Shown here: piece after piece, positions 18,484-27,124 of the stretch
Position numbering within the stretch: the first letter of the stretch is position 1
Layout of the letters: the number at the start of each line of letters is the position of its first letter
Source of the DNA: Evansella sp. AB-P1
GTDB taxonomy: Bacteria; Bacillota; Bacilli; Bacillales; Salisediminibacteriaceae
DNA length: 64,000 nucleotides
Assembly (NCBI RefSeq): GCF_029688925.1
Contig: NZ_JARUKY010000004.1
Span: 186,001-250,000, forward strand
Direction of reading: 5' to 3'
Translations under genes and position numbers: made by a program
The notes under the pieces: generated by a model
The model's input: the letters and a program-made list of their open reading frames with translations, nothing else
Database searches by the model: none
Told to the model about the DNA's origin: nothing

Positions 18484-20475
18484 AAGGGGTAGACTTCCTA
18501 TGCAAGAGGAATTTGCACCATGGAGGATGAAAATTATTTAATCCAATTGGAATGAGTGGAATCACACGAGACTCCAGTGGGAACAGCAACAGGTGAAGAT
18601 CCCGAGTTGTGCGAAGTGTGAAGTTGAGGCGTTGCACGCGGTAAAGAAGACACTGCGATTGCGAACGTAGTGAAACAGAGCAGATGTCGCACTTATACCC
18701 TTGTGGTGAAAGCGAAGTGGGATGCAACGAATGATTAACTTAACCTTTACTTGTTAATAATTATAAGTTCGATATCAGCTATTTTCATGGTAGACCGGCC
18801 CATGCAAGTGGAGATTTGCACCATGGGGGATGAAAATGTTCTTTCTAAAGTATACTACCTTCCCGCATTTCCAATCTCATACCGTTTGCGGGAAGAATAT
18901 CGGCTTCATTCATCCCGCATTTGTGTTTTTCATTGCTTTCCGGACGTCAAGAACTTTCGTATTTTCAGGGTAGACCGCCGATGCAAGTGAAGGCTTGCAC
19001 CATGAAGGATGAAAATTATACATCAGGTTGGTTCATTCGTTACTGGTGAACGCTTTCCGTGGGGAACGGCCTCAACTTCCTACCACTTACTCAGTAAGTG
19101 GTAGGGGATTTTCGGACTCGTACTGATCCTACTGGAGTCGTCACCATTCACTACTGAACTGTTTTTATTTTCAGGGTAGACCGCCGATGCAAGTTAAAAT
19201 TTGCACCATGGAGGATGAAAATTAATTTTAATCCAATTGGAACGAATGATTAACCTGCCCTTTTTTGTTAATACTGATAAGTTTGATAACACTTATTTTC
19301 AGGGTAGACGAAAGAAAGAGTCGGCCACTGTTCCCGCAATAGGAAAAACAACATTTACAGGAACAGTGGGGGGAAAAGTAAATTTGCAGGCACATAGAAG
19401 GTCGCCAATAAGCCTGCAAAAGAGAAAAAGGAGTTTTGCAGGTCCATAGAAGGTCGCCAATAAGCCTGCAAAAAGGAAAAGAAGGTTTGCAGGCGTATAG
19501 AAGCGAGCCAATAAGCCTGCAAAAGGGAAAAGAAGGTTTGCAGGCGTATAGAAGCGAGCCAATAAGCCTGCAAAAAGGAAAAGAAGGTTTGCAGGCGTAT
19601 AGAAGGTCGCCAATAAGCCTGCAAAAGGGAAAAAGCAAATTTGCAGGTTCATAGAGTGGATACCAATGAACCTGCAAATCAACAATGCGCAGGAACTTGA
19701 TGGTTCAGCCTTCTTCTTCACTATCATCATGAATTTTTAGAATTACCAGTTGTAGTGCCACTTTATTATCTACCTATGTATAGTGTTGCTCTGTATCTTC
19801 ATCCGTCGAGACAACGGGTAGTCGATTTGAAGTTTCGTCGATTGAGTCGCTGCCTTTCACTCCAGAATCATTCGTATTTTCAGGGTAGACCCCAATGCAA
19901 GTGTAAGTTTGCACCATGAGGTATGAAAATAATCATTTTTGTCAATACTTCATTTTGCTTTTATACCGCGTATTTTCAGGGTAGACCACTCATGCAAGTG
20001 TGAATTTCACCATGGAGGATGAAAATGTTCTTTCTCTGCAATCGCATCTTATGGTTTTGCAGATATGTAGTTGTCTAGAATGCTTCTTGGGCTTTGCATT
20101 TCATGATTTTCCAACTTTCCGGGCTTCTGGAACGCTTTTTGAGTACCGTATTTGGATTTTTCACTGCTTTGCGGACGTCAAGAACCTTCGTATTTTCAGG
20201 GTAGACCGCCGATGCAAGTGAAGGCTTGCACCATGTGGGATGAAAATACTCTTTCTAAGGTATACTCCCTTCCCTCATTTGTGATCTTCCGCCGTTTGTA
20301 GGAAGAATATCGTCTTCATTCATCCCGCATTTCTTCTTTCACTCCATTTGCGGGAACATTGGTGGCTTCTATCTTATTTTCAGGGTAGACCCCGATGCAA
20401 GTGAAGTTTGCACCATGAGGTATGAAAATAGTTATTTTTGTCGATACTTCAATTTGCTTTTATACCGCGTATTTT
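18484..20475 (+). repeat. Repeat island 2: ordered hairpin elements separating cargo modules
   Basis: Full copies of the 54-57-bp element at 18781-18837, 18961-19016, 19167-19222, 19876-19930, 19972-20026, 20192-20247 and 20376-20429. A left-degenerate copy lies at 18484-18534 and a half copy at 19295-19309. Each full copy has outer arms ATTTTCA/TGAAAAT and an inner TGCAAG...TTGCA stem. The spacers between copies are 40-650 bp. They include a GACTCC-type repeat (18548-18650, and inverted at 19027-19160), a CCCGCATTT module (18838-18960; 20248-20375), a 40-bp module (19931-19971; 20430-20470) and a 51-bp tandem array. No credible gene lies in this 2.3-kb gap. Confidence 0.88.
19381..19679 (+). 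repeat. Tandem array 1: six 51-bp hairpin units
   Basis: Units repeat every 51-53 bp; AGCCTGCAAA recurs at 19411, 19463, 19514, 19565 and 19616, with a variant end at 19669. Each unit is a hairpin with arms TTTGCAGGC/GCCTGCAAA (perfect 9 bp in units 3-5) and a loop around TATAGAAGGTCGCCAATAA. Units 3 and 4 carry GCGAGCC where the others have GGTCGCC. Because 51 is divisible by 3, several frames stay open by chance, so the array is not evidence of a protein. Confidence 0.92.
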
Positions 20476-20506
20476 TACAAATGAAATTTTCAGGAGAACC
20501 AAATAA

Positions 20507-20580
20507 GAAAAGCGCAAGGCGCCCCAAATACGCCTAAGAACTGCCTAAGCCCTGTAGGCAACGTTGTAATATCGACATCC
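20507..20580 (+). repeat. GTCCT-type interspersed repeat, degenerate copy
   Basis: GAAAAGCGCAAGGCGCCCC, then ATACGCCTAAGAACTGCCTA, CCCTGTAGGCAACG and TGTAATATCGACATCC. It matches 31371-31445, but with a mutated loop and outer stem. It lies just before the tpx terminator. Confidence 0.75.
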
Positions 20581-20616
20581 TTACGTAGAGTGAAAATTTT
20601 AAACTTTATCTTTTAA

Positions 20617-20652
20617 AAAAAGAAAAGCATCATTAGGATGCCTTTCTTTTTT
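20617..20652 (-). terminator. Terminator of tpx
   Basis: GATGC/GCATC core extended by AAAGAAA/TTTCTTT arms, followed on the minus strand by TTTTTT. Confidence 0.82.
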
Positions 20653-20675
20653 AATATAAAATTCACAAGCTAATA

Positions 20676-21176
20676 TTAGTTTGCGTTTCTAGCAGCTTCA
20701 AGTGCAGCATCATAATTTGGATGGTCTGTTACCTCTGGAACATACTCTACATAAGTAACCTTATCAGAAGAATCTACAACAAAAATAGAACGACTTAATA
20801 AACGCAGTTCTTCAATAGCTACTCCATAGTTTGTACCAAATGATAAATCACGGTGGTCAGATAATGTTTGTAGATTATCAATACCTTCAGCAGCACACCA
20901 ACGCTTCTGAGCAAAAGGTAAGTCTACACTAATTGTTAATACCTCTACATTATCTAATTTAGAAGCCTCTTCATTAAATCGACGAGTTTGTTGTTCACAT
21001 ACGCCAGTATCAATAGATGGTACAACGGAAATTAATCTTACCTTTCCTTTTGAATCGTCCAAAGTCACCTCAGAAAGGTCATTTGCTAACACTTTAAATT
21101 GTGGCGCTGCATCTCCAACCTTTACCTGAGAGCCAATTAACTTCACTGGATTTCCTTTAAATGTTACTTCAGCCAT
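20676..21176 (-). CDS. tpx: Thiol peroxidase
   Basis: Atypical 2-Cys peroxiredoxin that reduces H2O2 and alkyl hydroperoxides with thioredoxin. 166 aa, normal length. The peroxidatic Cys is in [15 protein letters not shown] (residue about 60) and the resolving Cys in RWCAAEGI (about 94). The ATG has GGAGGAG 5-6 nt upstream. Monocistronic with its own terminator, between the repeat island and the ytfJ gene. Confidence 0.97.
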   Translation of the reverse strand: MAEVTFKGNPVKLIGSQVKVGDAAPQFKVLANDLSEVTLDDSKGKVRLISVVPSIDTGVCEQQTRRFNEEASKLDNVEVLTISVDLPFAQKRWCAAEGIDNLQTLSDHRDLSFGTNYGVAIEELRLLSRSIFVVDSSDKVTYVEYVPEVTDHPNYDAALEAARNAN

Positions 21177-21288
21177 ATGTAAATCTCCTCCTATTTAAAA
21201 TTGAATACATACATAAAATACCACATTGGCTAGTCATATAAACAGTGATATGCTCATATTTAAATATTTTTTCCTATAAAAATATTAA

Positions 21289-21327
21289 AAACCCCTTATC
21301 CGTGGTGAAACCATGAATAAGGGGTTT
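21289..21327 (-). terminator. Terminator of the ytfJ operon
   Basis: Arms AAACCCCTTAT and ATAAGGGGTTT; the T-run lies on the minus side (TTTTTAATATTTTT). Confidence 0.88.
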
Positions 21328-21336
21328 CTCTTTTCT

Positions 21337-21798
21337 TTAAATTTCTGGATCAACTTTAATGTTAACATCTGGTGACTGTTGAGTTTGGTTTTGATTATTA
21401 TTATTTTGGTTTGATTGTAAAATCTGTTGAATCTTATCTACTACCTGTGGGGTAAATTCTAGAAGCTTTTCGTATAAATGAGTACTTTGATCTAAATGAA
21501 CCATTTTCACTCCTTGACTACTCACTACGAGAAAGGCAATAGGGGTAATGGAAACACCACCACCGCTACCTCCACCAAATGGGTGCTTTTTTTCTGATTC
21601 AGTAGCTGTTTTTGGCGAACTTTCTAGAATAAACTCACTACCTCCGGCTGCAAAGCCAAAACCTACCTTTGAAATTGGAAGAATCACACTTCCATCAGGG
21701 GTCTCAACAGGGTCACCAACAATCGTATTAACATCTACCATTTCCTTTAAATTTTCCATTGCTGTTTTCATTAGTCCTTGAATAGGATGATCAGACAT
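21337..21798 (-). CDS. ytfJ: GerW-family sporulation protein YtfJ
   Basis: 153 aa. The conserved core has HPIQGLMKTAMENLKEM at the N-terminus and a Gly-rich GGGSGGGVSITPIAFLVV segment near residues 76-93. A Gln/Asn-rich C-terminal stretch (residues about 126-146) is low complexity. YtfJ/GerW is a sigma-F/forespore-associated protein implicated in germination. The first 8 nt overlap the end of ytfI, so translation is coupled. Confidence 0.92.
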   Translation of the reverse strand: MSDHPIQGLMKTAMENLKEMVDVNTIVGDPVETPDGSVILPISKVGFGFAAGGSEFILESSPKTATESEKKHPFGGGSGGGVSITPIAFLVVSSQGVKMVHLDQSTHLYEKLLEFTPQVVDKIQQILQSNQNNNNQNQTQQSPDVNIKVDPEI

Positions 21799-22450
21799 TT
21801 AAATCCCTCCCAGATGATTGATCCATGCTTTTTTTGAACAATGTTCTACCCTTTTTCCAATGACGTAGAACCTTTATTCCTGCAAGGATAGCATGTCCGA
21901 TTCGAAAGGAAACCATGCATTTAAATGCAGTTTTTAACACCATTTGTTGAAATTGAGGATCAATTTTTATTTTAGGTTCTGTTTTTAGCTTCATATAATT
22001 AGCCATTATACCAATAGCATTTCCTTTAATGGCCCATAGGATTCCTGAGGAAGATCCAGTTAAAGCAGCATCACCTGCTCCCATTTGTGTTTCCCAATAA
22101 AATTCATTAACCGAAACGTTTTTCATAAATTTTCGAACGATTGTGTGAAAACCAACTACATGTTTGATAAATCTCTCAAAATGTTTCACGTCATCTAAAA
22201 AGCGGTGTAAAGTAAACTTTTCATTAATTTCTTTTTCTCCAATAGCACTTTTTCTTTCTTCTTTATAGACAATTGATGGACTTTCATCATCAATTGCAAG
22301 TACAGGAACCTCCACTGTATACCGAAAAAACAATACCTTAAAACGGAGGGACAAATTATCATCCTTGCCATTATGCATATATGTAACATTCACCTTTATT
22401 TTCAAGAAAACAATAAATGGTAGTAGTAAAAGTAAAAAAAAATATTTCAT
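21791..22450 (-). CDS. ytfI: DUF2953 protein YtfI
   Basis: 219 aa with an N-terminal membrane anchor (about residues 3-17) followed by a basic soluble domain with the DUF2953 pattern (GAGDAALTG at about residue 123, and YMKLKTEPKIKIDP). In B. subtilis it is paired with ytfJ and expressed in the forespore. The ATG at 22450 follows GAGGAGGG; the upstream in-frame TTG at 22465 overlaps that site. Role unknown. Confidence 0.86.
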   Translation of the reverse strand: MKYFFLLLLLPFIVFLKIKVNVTYMHNGKDDNLSLRFKVLFFRYTVEVPVLAIDDESPSIVYKEERKSAIGEKEINEKFTLHRFLDDVKHFERFIKHVVGFHTIVRKFMKNVSVNEFYWETQMGAGDAALTGSSSGILWAIKGNAIGIMANYMKLKTEPKIKIDPQFQQMVLKTAFKCMVSFRIGHAILAGIKVLRHWKKGRTLFKKSMDQSSGRDLNV

Positions 22451-22516
22451 TACATCCCTCCTCAACGAAATAATTATGCCTGTTAGAAATTTTCTCCAAC
22501 AGGCTAAAGAATATTC

Positions 22517-23047
22517 TTATATTTTCTCTTTACTATGTTTTTTAATAATTAATTTATTTCTTGGTTCCAAAATGACAAGTGTATCAGCTATCATGTCATG
22601 AATTCCCTTTTTACTTTCATGAAATGGAATAATTAAATATAACGCATTTGTTATAAAGATAGATTGATGAATATACCTTCCAACAACCTCTCGAATTAAT
22701 ACATCTCCCCACGTCAATTCACATGCATGATCTGATTGAACCTTAACACCCATTATCCTTTTACCAATAGTTTGTTGCCATATCTTTGTCAGGACAGAAA
22801 AATAAGCAAAGCTTAAAGCTACTCCGAAGATACCGGCAATAGAATAAAATCCTATCGTTGCATCATGCAAATTAGTAAAGGCAAAAATAGGGACTATAAT
22901 TATTCCATTTAAGCTCGAAACAACCAATAGATCGATTAAATAAGCCCATAACCTCATCCAAAAACCAGCTGGAACATAGCTTACATGTTCATCACTTCCC
23001 ACCTCTACTTTTTTTACGTTTCTTTGTTCCTGCTCATGCATTGTCAT
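22517..23047 (-). CDS. yteJ: RDD-family membrane protein YteJ
   Basis: 176 aa with the RDD domain, starting with the signature FWMRLWAYLIDLLVV (Arg, then Asp-Leu), and three to four membrane helices. A soluble N-terminal leader of about 27 residues carries a YVPAGF motif. It lies 8 bp downstream of sppA; YteJ and SppA act together in B. subtilis, where YteJ inhibits SppA-dependent responses to lantibiotics. The ATG has GAGGTG 5 nt upstream. Confidence 0.88.
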   Translation of the reverse strand: MTMHEQEQRNVKKVEVGSDEHVSYVPAGFWMRLWAYLIDLLVVSSLNGIIIVPIFAFTNLHDATIGFYSIAGIFGVALSFAYFSVLTKIWQQTIGKRIMGVKVQSDHACELTWGDVLIREVVGRYIHQSIFITNALYLIIPFHESKKGIHDMIADTLVILEPRNKLIIKKHSKEKI

Positions 23048-23055
23048 TTTTCACC

Positions 23056-24054
23056 TCAATCTGTATACAAATACATCATTTTTGGTCCTTGGTTTTGCTG
23101 AAGCCAACCCCTCAATCCTAAAAGTTCAGATTGATTTGATAAGATTTCTTGAATAGAGTAAGAGAACAAAGATGATAATCCTATAGATGTGGTATATTCA
23201 ACAATTTCTAAGTTTCCCTGACCTAGTTCTTCTCTAACTATGTCATAAACATCATGTAAATGACCTAACCCGTCTATTAATCCAGCCTCATACGCTTGCC
23301 TTCCACTAAATATTCTTCCATCAGCAAGTTCATATATTTCTGATCGAGGCAAGTCTCGTCCAGCTTCAATAACATCAACAAAATTTTCATACGATTCATC
23401 AATCATTATTTGCATGATTTCACGTTCATCTTCTGTCATCTCTCGAGTAGCTGACATTATATCTTTATAAGGACCACTTTTAATAACTTCTGCCTGAATC
23501 CCTAAATCTTCAGCTAATTGACTAACATTGATTGATTGCATTATGACGCCAATTGAGCCAGTTAATGTTTGAGGATTTGCATATATTCCAGATGCAGGCG
23601 CTGCAATATAATAACCACCACTTGCAGCCATACTTCCCATTGAAATATACACTGGTTTATTATATTCCTCTTGAATAGAAACAATTTTATCGTGTATCTC
23701 ACTACTTTCCACCACTCCACCTCCTGGAGTATTAACATGAATAATTATTCCCCTCACTTGTCCATCTTTCGCTGCATAATCTAATTGCTGTAAAAATTCT
23801 TTATGATTATAGCCTACAGACGAAAAAATGCTCGGTACGTCATAACCACTTTCAATAACACCATTTAATGAGACAACAGCAATTTTTCCATTACCATTTC
23901 CTCTTTCAATTATCTTTTCTTCAAAATCATGATCTGAAACTTGGAATAAATCATCCCAAGTTGTGGAAAATACGGTTGTAAACATTGTAAATGCACTGGA
24001 TACTAAAAATAACCCCACTGCAATAAAGATTGCTACCCATCGTTTTGAGTTCAT
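23056..24054 (-). CDS. sppA: Signal peptide peptidase SppA
   Basis: Membrane-bound serine protease (S49) that degrades leftover signal peptides. 332 aa, the short Firmicute form. One N-terminal transmembrane helix (about residues 7-25). The nucleophile Ser is in SMGSMAASGGYYIAAP (about residue 146) and the general-base Lys in EVIKSGPYKDIMS (about 199). The C-terminal tail matters for oligomer self-processing in B. subtilis. First gene of sppA-yteJ. Divergent from NAD kinase, with 170 bp between. Confidence 0.95.
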   Translation of the reverse strand: MNSKRWVAIFIAVGLFLVSSAFTMFTTVFSTTWDDLFQVSDHDFEEKIIERGNGNGKIAVVSLNGVIESGYDVPSIFSSVGYNHKEFLQQLDYAAKDGQVRGIIIHVNTPGGGVVESSEIHDKIVSIQEEYNKPVYISMGSMAASGGYYIAAPASGIYANPQTLTGSIGVIMQSINVSQLAEDLGIQAEVIKSGPYKDIMSATREMTEDEREIMQIMIDESYENFVDVIEAGRDLPRSEIYELADGRIFSGRQAYEAGLIDGLGHLHDVYDIVREELGQGNLEIVEYTTSIGLSSLFSYSIQEILSNQSELLGLRGWLQQNQGPKMMYLYTD

Positions 24055-24227
24055 AAGAATACCTCCGTTCTTTACTATTTTGTGAACTGTACAACTTTTT
24101 ATCTATTTATAGCAGGATTTGACGAACAAATCGAGAAACACTAGACATGTAGTTATATTAAGAAACACTTAATTGAAACGAACTTCTGTAAAAAATTATC
24201 CTAGTATTTTACGAAAGGAAGAACACA

Positions 24228-25025
24228 ATGACAGAAAGAAAAAATGTTTATCTTTACTACAAACCATCTGAAGAATTAGAACCAAAAATTGAAGAATTAA
24301 AAAACATTGGCAGAAAGTATGGGTACAAGCTTGTCAGTGATGTGAAAGAAGCCAACATTATTGCAAGTATTGGTGGAGATGGTTCCTTTCTTCAAGCAAT
24401 TAGAAAAACTGGATTCCAAGAGGAATGCCTTTATGTAGGACTTAATGATAAAAAGCTTGGATTTTATACAGATTTTAATTTAAATGACTTTGAAAGGATT
24501 GAATCAGCTCTTCAAAGCAATTTTGTTGAAGTCCTTCGTTATCCAACACTCGAAGTTACGGTAGATGGAGTCCAAAAGTTTGAATGTATAAATGAATGTT
24601 CTATACGTTCAAATATTATCAAAACCTTTGCAATTGATGTATTTATTGATGATTTGTACTTTGAAACTTTCCGTGGAGATGGAATGGTAGTTTCAACTCC
24701 TACCGGAAGCACAGCATACAATAAATCATTAAGAGGTGCAGTCGTCGATCCAAGACTAGAAAGTATGCAGTTAACTGAAATATCTTCCTTAAACAATAAT
24801 GAATACCGTACATTAGGCTCACCACTAATACTAAATAGCGATAGGGAGCTCGTACTAAAAATTGTTCAAGATGGGAATGATCACCCAATTATAGGTGTAG
24901 ATAATGAAGCCTTAAGTATTCGTCATTCCCATGAAGTAAGGGTAAAAGTATCAGATAAAGTTATAAAAACAGTAAAAATGAAAGACAACTCCTTTATGCA
25001 CAAAGTAAAAAGGAACTTTCTTTAA
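24228..25025 (+). CDS. ppnKB: NAD kinase (second-type, PpnKB/NadK2)
   Basis: Phosphorylates NAD to NADP in the cytosol. 265 aa. Motifs GGDGSFLQAIRKT (residues 47-59), NDKKLGFYTDF, the NE-motif region NECSIRSN, and STPTGSTAYNKS (about 155-166) are all intact. In B. subtilis the gene at this position next to sppA is ytdI (ppnKB). AAGGAAG precedes the ATG by 8 nt. It ends with a compact terminator shared with the convergent ytcJ gene. Confidence 0.95.
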   Translation: MTERKNVYLYYKPSEELEPKIEELKNIGRKYGYKLVSDVKEANIIASIGGDGSFLQAIRKTGFQEECLYVGLNDKKLGFYTDFNLNDFERIESALQSNFVEVLRYPTLEVTVDGVQKFECINECSIRSNIIKTFAIDVFIDDLYFETFRGDGMVVSTPTGSTAYNKSLRGAVVDPRLESMQLTEISSLNNNEYRTLGSPLILNSDRELVLKIVQDGNDHPIIGVDNEALSIRHSHEVRVKVSDKVIKTVKMKDNSFMHKVKRNFL

Positions 25026-25030
25026 GAACT

Positions 25031-25060
25031 TGCGCCTCTATCATGAGGCGCATTTTATTT
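25031..25060 (+). terminator. Terminator of NAD kinase gene
   Basis: Perfect 8-bp stem TGCGCCTC/GAGGCGCA followed by TTTTATTT; overlaps the last codons of ytcJ on the other strand. Confidence 0.88.
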
Positions 25061-26653
25061 AGAATTTCTCTTAAACATCACTGTGTTATCAACAACTGTC
25101 ATGACCACATTTACGTTCAACCATTCATCAGGTGATAGTTCAAACAAGTCTTTATCTAAAATGGTAAAATCAGCACAATACCCTTCCTTTATGAGACCTC
25201 TCTCCCTCTCTTTACAAATAGCCATAGCACTTCCTTCTGTAAACAACCGCAATGCTTGGAACAAAGACAGTTTTTCAGAAGGGTTATACCCTTCATGATT
25301 TTCTTTTGGCTTTCGACGTGTTACTGCAGCATGTAATCCAAGCATAGGGTCAATTGGCTCAATAGGGGCATCTGATCCACCTGCACATATTAAACCGGCA
25401 TCTGTAAGTGTTTTCCAAGCAAACGAATGCTTTGTTCTTTCTTTCCCTAATCTTTCTTCTACCCAAGGAAAGTCAGAAGCAACAAAACGAGGCTGTATAT
25501 CTAATACTACAGGTAACCTTTTTAACCGTTTGATTAACTCTACACTTGTTACCTGTAAATGGATGAGTCGATCTCGTTTTCCACTTTGTACAGGAAATTT
25601 TTCTAAAGCATCCAATGCATATTCTAATGCCAGATCCCCTATAACATGAATTGCTACCGGCATATTTAATTTACGTGCATTTTCTACAATTTTTAATAAC
25701 GTTTCATAAGAATGAATGGCTACCCCATTTGTCGATGGATCATCCCAGTAAGGTTCTTTTAATAAAGCTGTTCTCCCTCCAAGAGCACCATCAGCAAATA
25801 TTTTTATAGAATTTAAATTTATGAATGGATTATTTTTACATTTATTATTTTCAACAATAATTTCCGGTGCTACTTCATGATGAATAAGTAGGTCTGCTCT
25901 AAATTTTACTTTTTCTCCATCAATAACATCGTAAAAGGTCTGTAGTGTACTAACTGGATCTCCATAATAGTTTAAATCCTCTGTATGCCCTCCAACAAAT
26001 CCATGCCTCCATAAATCATGTAGTGAAGTCTTTAATGCCCTCATTAAGTATGAATAGTCATGTTTAGGTAGTATGCCTTTCACTAATTCTTGTGCCTGGT
26101 CCAATAAATAACCTGTTGGAACACCAAAGCTATCTTTAACTATTACACCTCCTGATGGATTTAGAGTTTCAGCATCAACATTCGCTAGTTGTAATCCAAA
26201 TGAATTTGTAACTAATGCATGGCGACAAACACGAGTTAATACTATTGGATGTTCTGTAGTCACTTCATCTAAAAGTAGTCGGTCTGGGATTCTCTGATCA
26301 GGATAGAGATTTTCATTAAATCCTTCTCCAATTAACCAATCATTTTGTGAAAGGTTAGTAGAAGCTTTTTTCAATACCGCCTTCAACTGATCAATGCTTT
26401 CAACATGTGACAAATCCAATCGTAACAACTTTTCACCATGTCCAAGCATATGTAAATGGCTATCAACAAATCCAGGATACATTACAGCATCGTTAAGATC
26501 TTTATATTCTAAAATACTGTTTTTAAACTGATTTTCTAAGTCTGATTTTTCTCCAACCCCTTTTATAATTCCATCTTGCACAAATACAGCTTCTTTTATA
26601 TCTTTTTTATGTTGTAAAGTTCTAATTTTTCCTCCAAACCATAAAGTTCCCAC
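25055..26653 (-). CDS. ytcJ: YtcJ-like metal-dependent amidohydrolase
   Basis: 532 aa of the amidohydrolase superfamily (YtcJ/NfdA subgroup). Metal and active-site motifs: GFVDSHLHMLGHG (about residue 60), AVHVIGDLALE-type His (about 330), and the metal Asp in GGSDAPIEPIDPMLG (about 435). The physiological substrate is unknown. The GTG at 26653 is preferred over the ATG at 26668 because the latter lies inside the GGAGGGGG ribosome binding site. The same neighbour order (NAD kinase, ytcJ, SASP) occurs in B. subtilis. Confidence 0.88.
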   Translation of the reverse strand: MGTLWFGGKIRTLQHKKDIKEAVFVQDGIIKGVGEKSDLENQFKNSILEYKDLNDAVMYPGFVDSHLHMLGHGEKLLRLDLSHVESIDQLKAVLKKASTNLSQNDWLIGEGFNENLYPDQRIPDRLLLDEVTTEHPIVLTRVCRHALVTNSFGLQLANVDAETLNPSGGVIVKDSFGVPTGYLLDQAQELVKGILPKHDYSYLMRALKTSLHDLWRHGFVGGHTEDLNYYGDPVSTLQTFYDVIDGEKVKFRADLLIHHEVAPEIIVENNKCKNNPFINLNSIKIFADGALGGRTALLKEPYWDDPSTNGVAIHSYETLLKIVENARKLNMPVAIHVIGDLALEYALDALEKFPVQSGKRDRLIHLQVTSVELIKRLKRLPVVLDIQPRFVASDFPWVEERLGKERTKHSFAWKTLTDAGLICAGGSDAPIEPIDPMLGLHAAVTRRKPKENHEGYNPSEKLSLFQALRLFTEGSAMAICKERERGLIKEGYCADFTILDKDLFELSPDEWLNVNVVMTVVDNTVMFKRNSK

Positions 26654-26761
26654 AGAATCCCCCTCCATTTTTTCCCACTTTATTTTATTCTATAAAAACA
26701 AAATCCTATTGTAAAACATGTGTCATTCTATTGACCAATGCAGGTGTTTAAAGACATAATA

Positions 26762-26797
26762 AAAGAAGAGATATCTTGTTTAAGATACCTCTTCATG
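26762..26797 (-). terminator. Terminator of the SASP gene
   Basis: Arms GAAGAGATATCTT and AAGATACCTCTTC (one mismatch), with TTTTATT after it on the minus strand. Confidence 0.85.
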
Positions 26798-26811
26798 TTC
26801 CACTTATTTTT

Positions 26812-27012
26812 TTATTGAGATCCACCCATTTGTTGTTCAGCCATTTGCACTAAACGTTTTGTAATTTCTCCACCTACAGATCCATTAGCACGAGAAGTGG
26901 CATCTGGACCAAGCTGAACACCAAACTCTTGCGCAATTTCATACTTCATTTGATCCAACGCTTGCTGGACACCAGGGACTAATAATTGGTTAGAACTATT
27001 GTTGTTCGCCAT
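26812..27012 (-). CDS. sspA: Alpha/beta-type small acid-soluble spore protein
   Basis: 66 aa. Binds and protects DNA in the dormant spore. The germination protease site is present ([10 protein letters not shown], cut between Glu and Phe), and so is the C-terminal DNA-binding motif [18 protein letters not shown]. The ATG at 27012 follows GGGAGGTG by 6 nt. Such genes are sigma-G controlled; a CATACA-like -10 lies upstream, but no convincing -35 was found. The position next to thiI matches B. subtilis sspA; other SASP paralogues are expected elsewhere. Confidence 0.95.
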   Translation of the reverse strand: MANNNSSNQLLVPGVQQALDQMKYEIAQEFGVQLGPDATSRANGSVGGEITKRLVQMAEQQMGGSQ

Positions 27013-27124
27013 GTTTTTCACCTCCCTTGTACACATAGAATGCGTACTTAAAGTGATAACATGTATGTTTATTTAAATTTTTTCATGGAAATTTTTACTA
27101 ACATTATCATTCAGAGAAACTACG

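Noticed and set aside
19228-19730. Several overlapping open frames on both strands across the 51-bp array (up to ~149 codons, with repeats such as LQAYWLASIRLQTFFS)
   Set aside because: Frames are open in three minus-strand phases at once because the period is 51 bp. No ribosome binding site, no conserved protein, and the repeats extend into clearly non-coding modules.
18484-20475. CRISPR array
   Set aside because: Repeats are imperfect hairpins of ~56 bp with cargo of 40-650 bp that recurs elsewhere. The tandem units have identical, not unique, spacers, and there are no cas genes.
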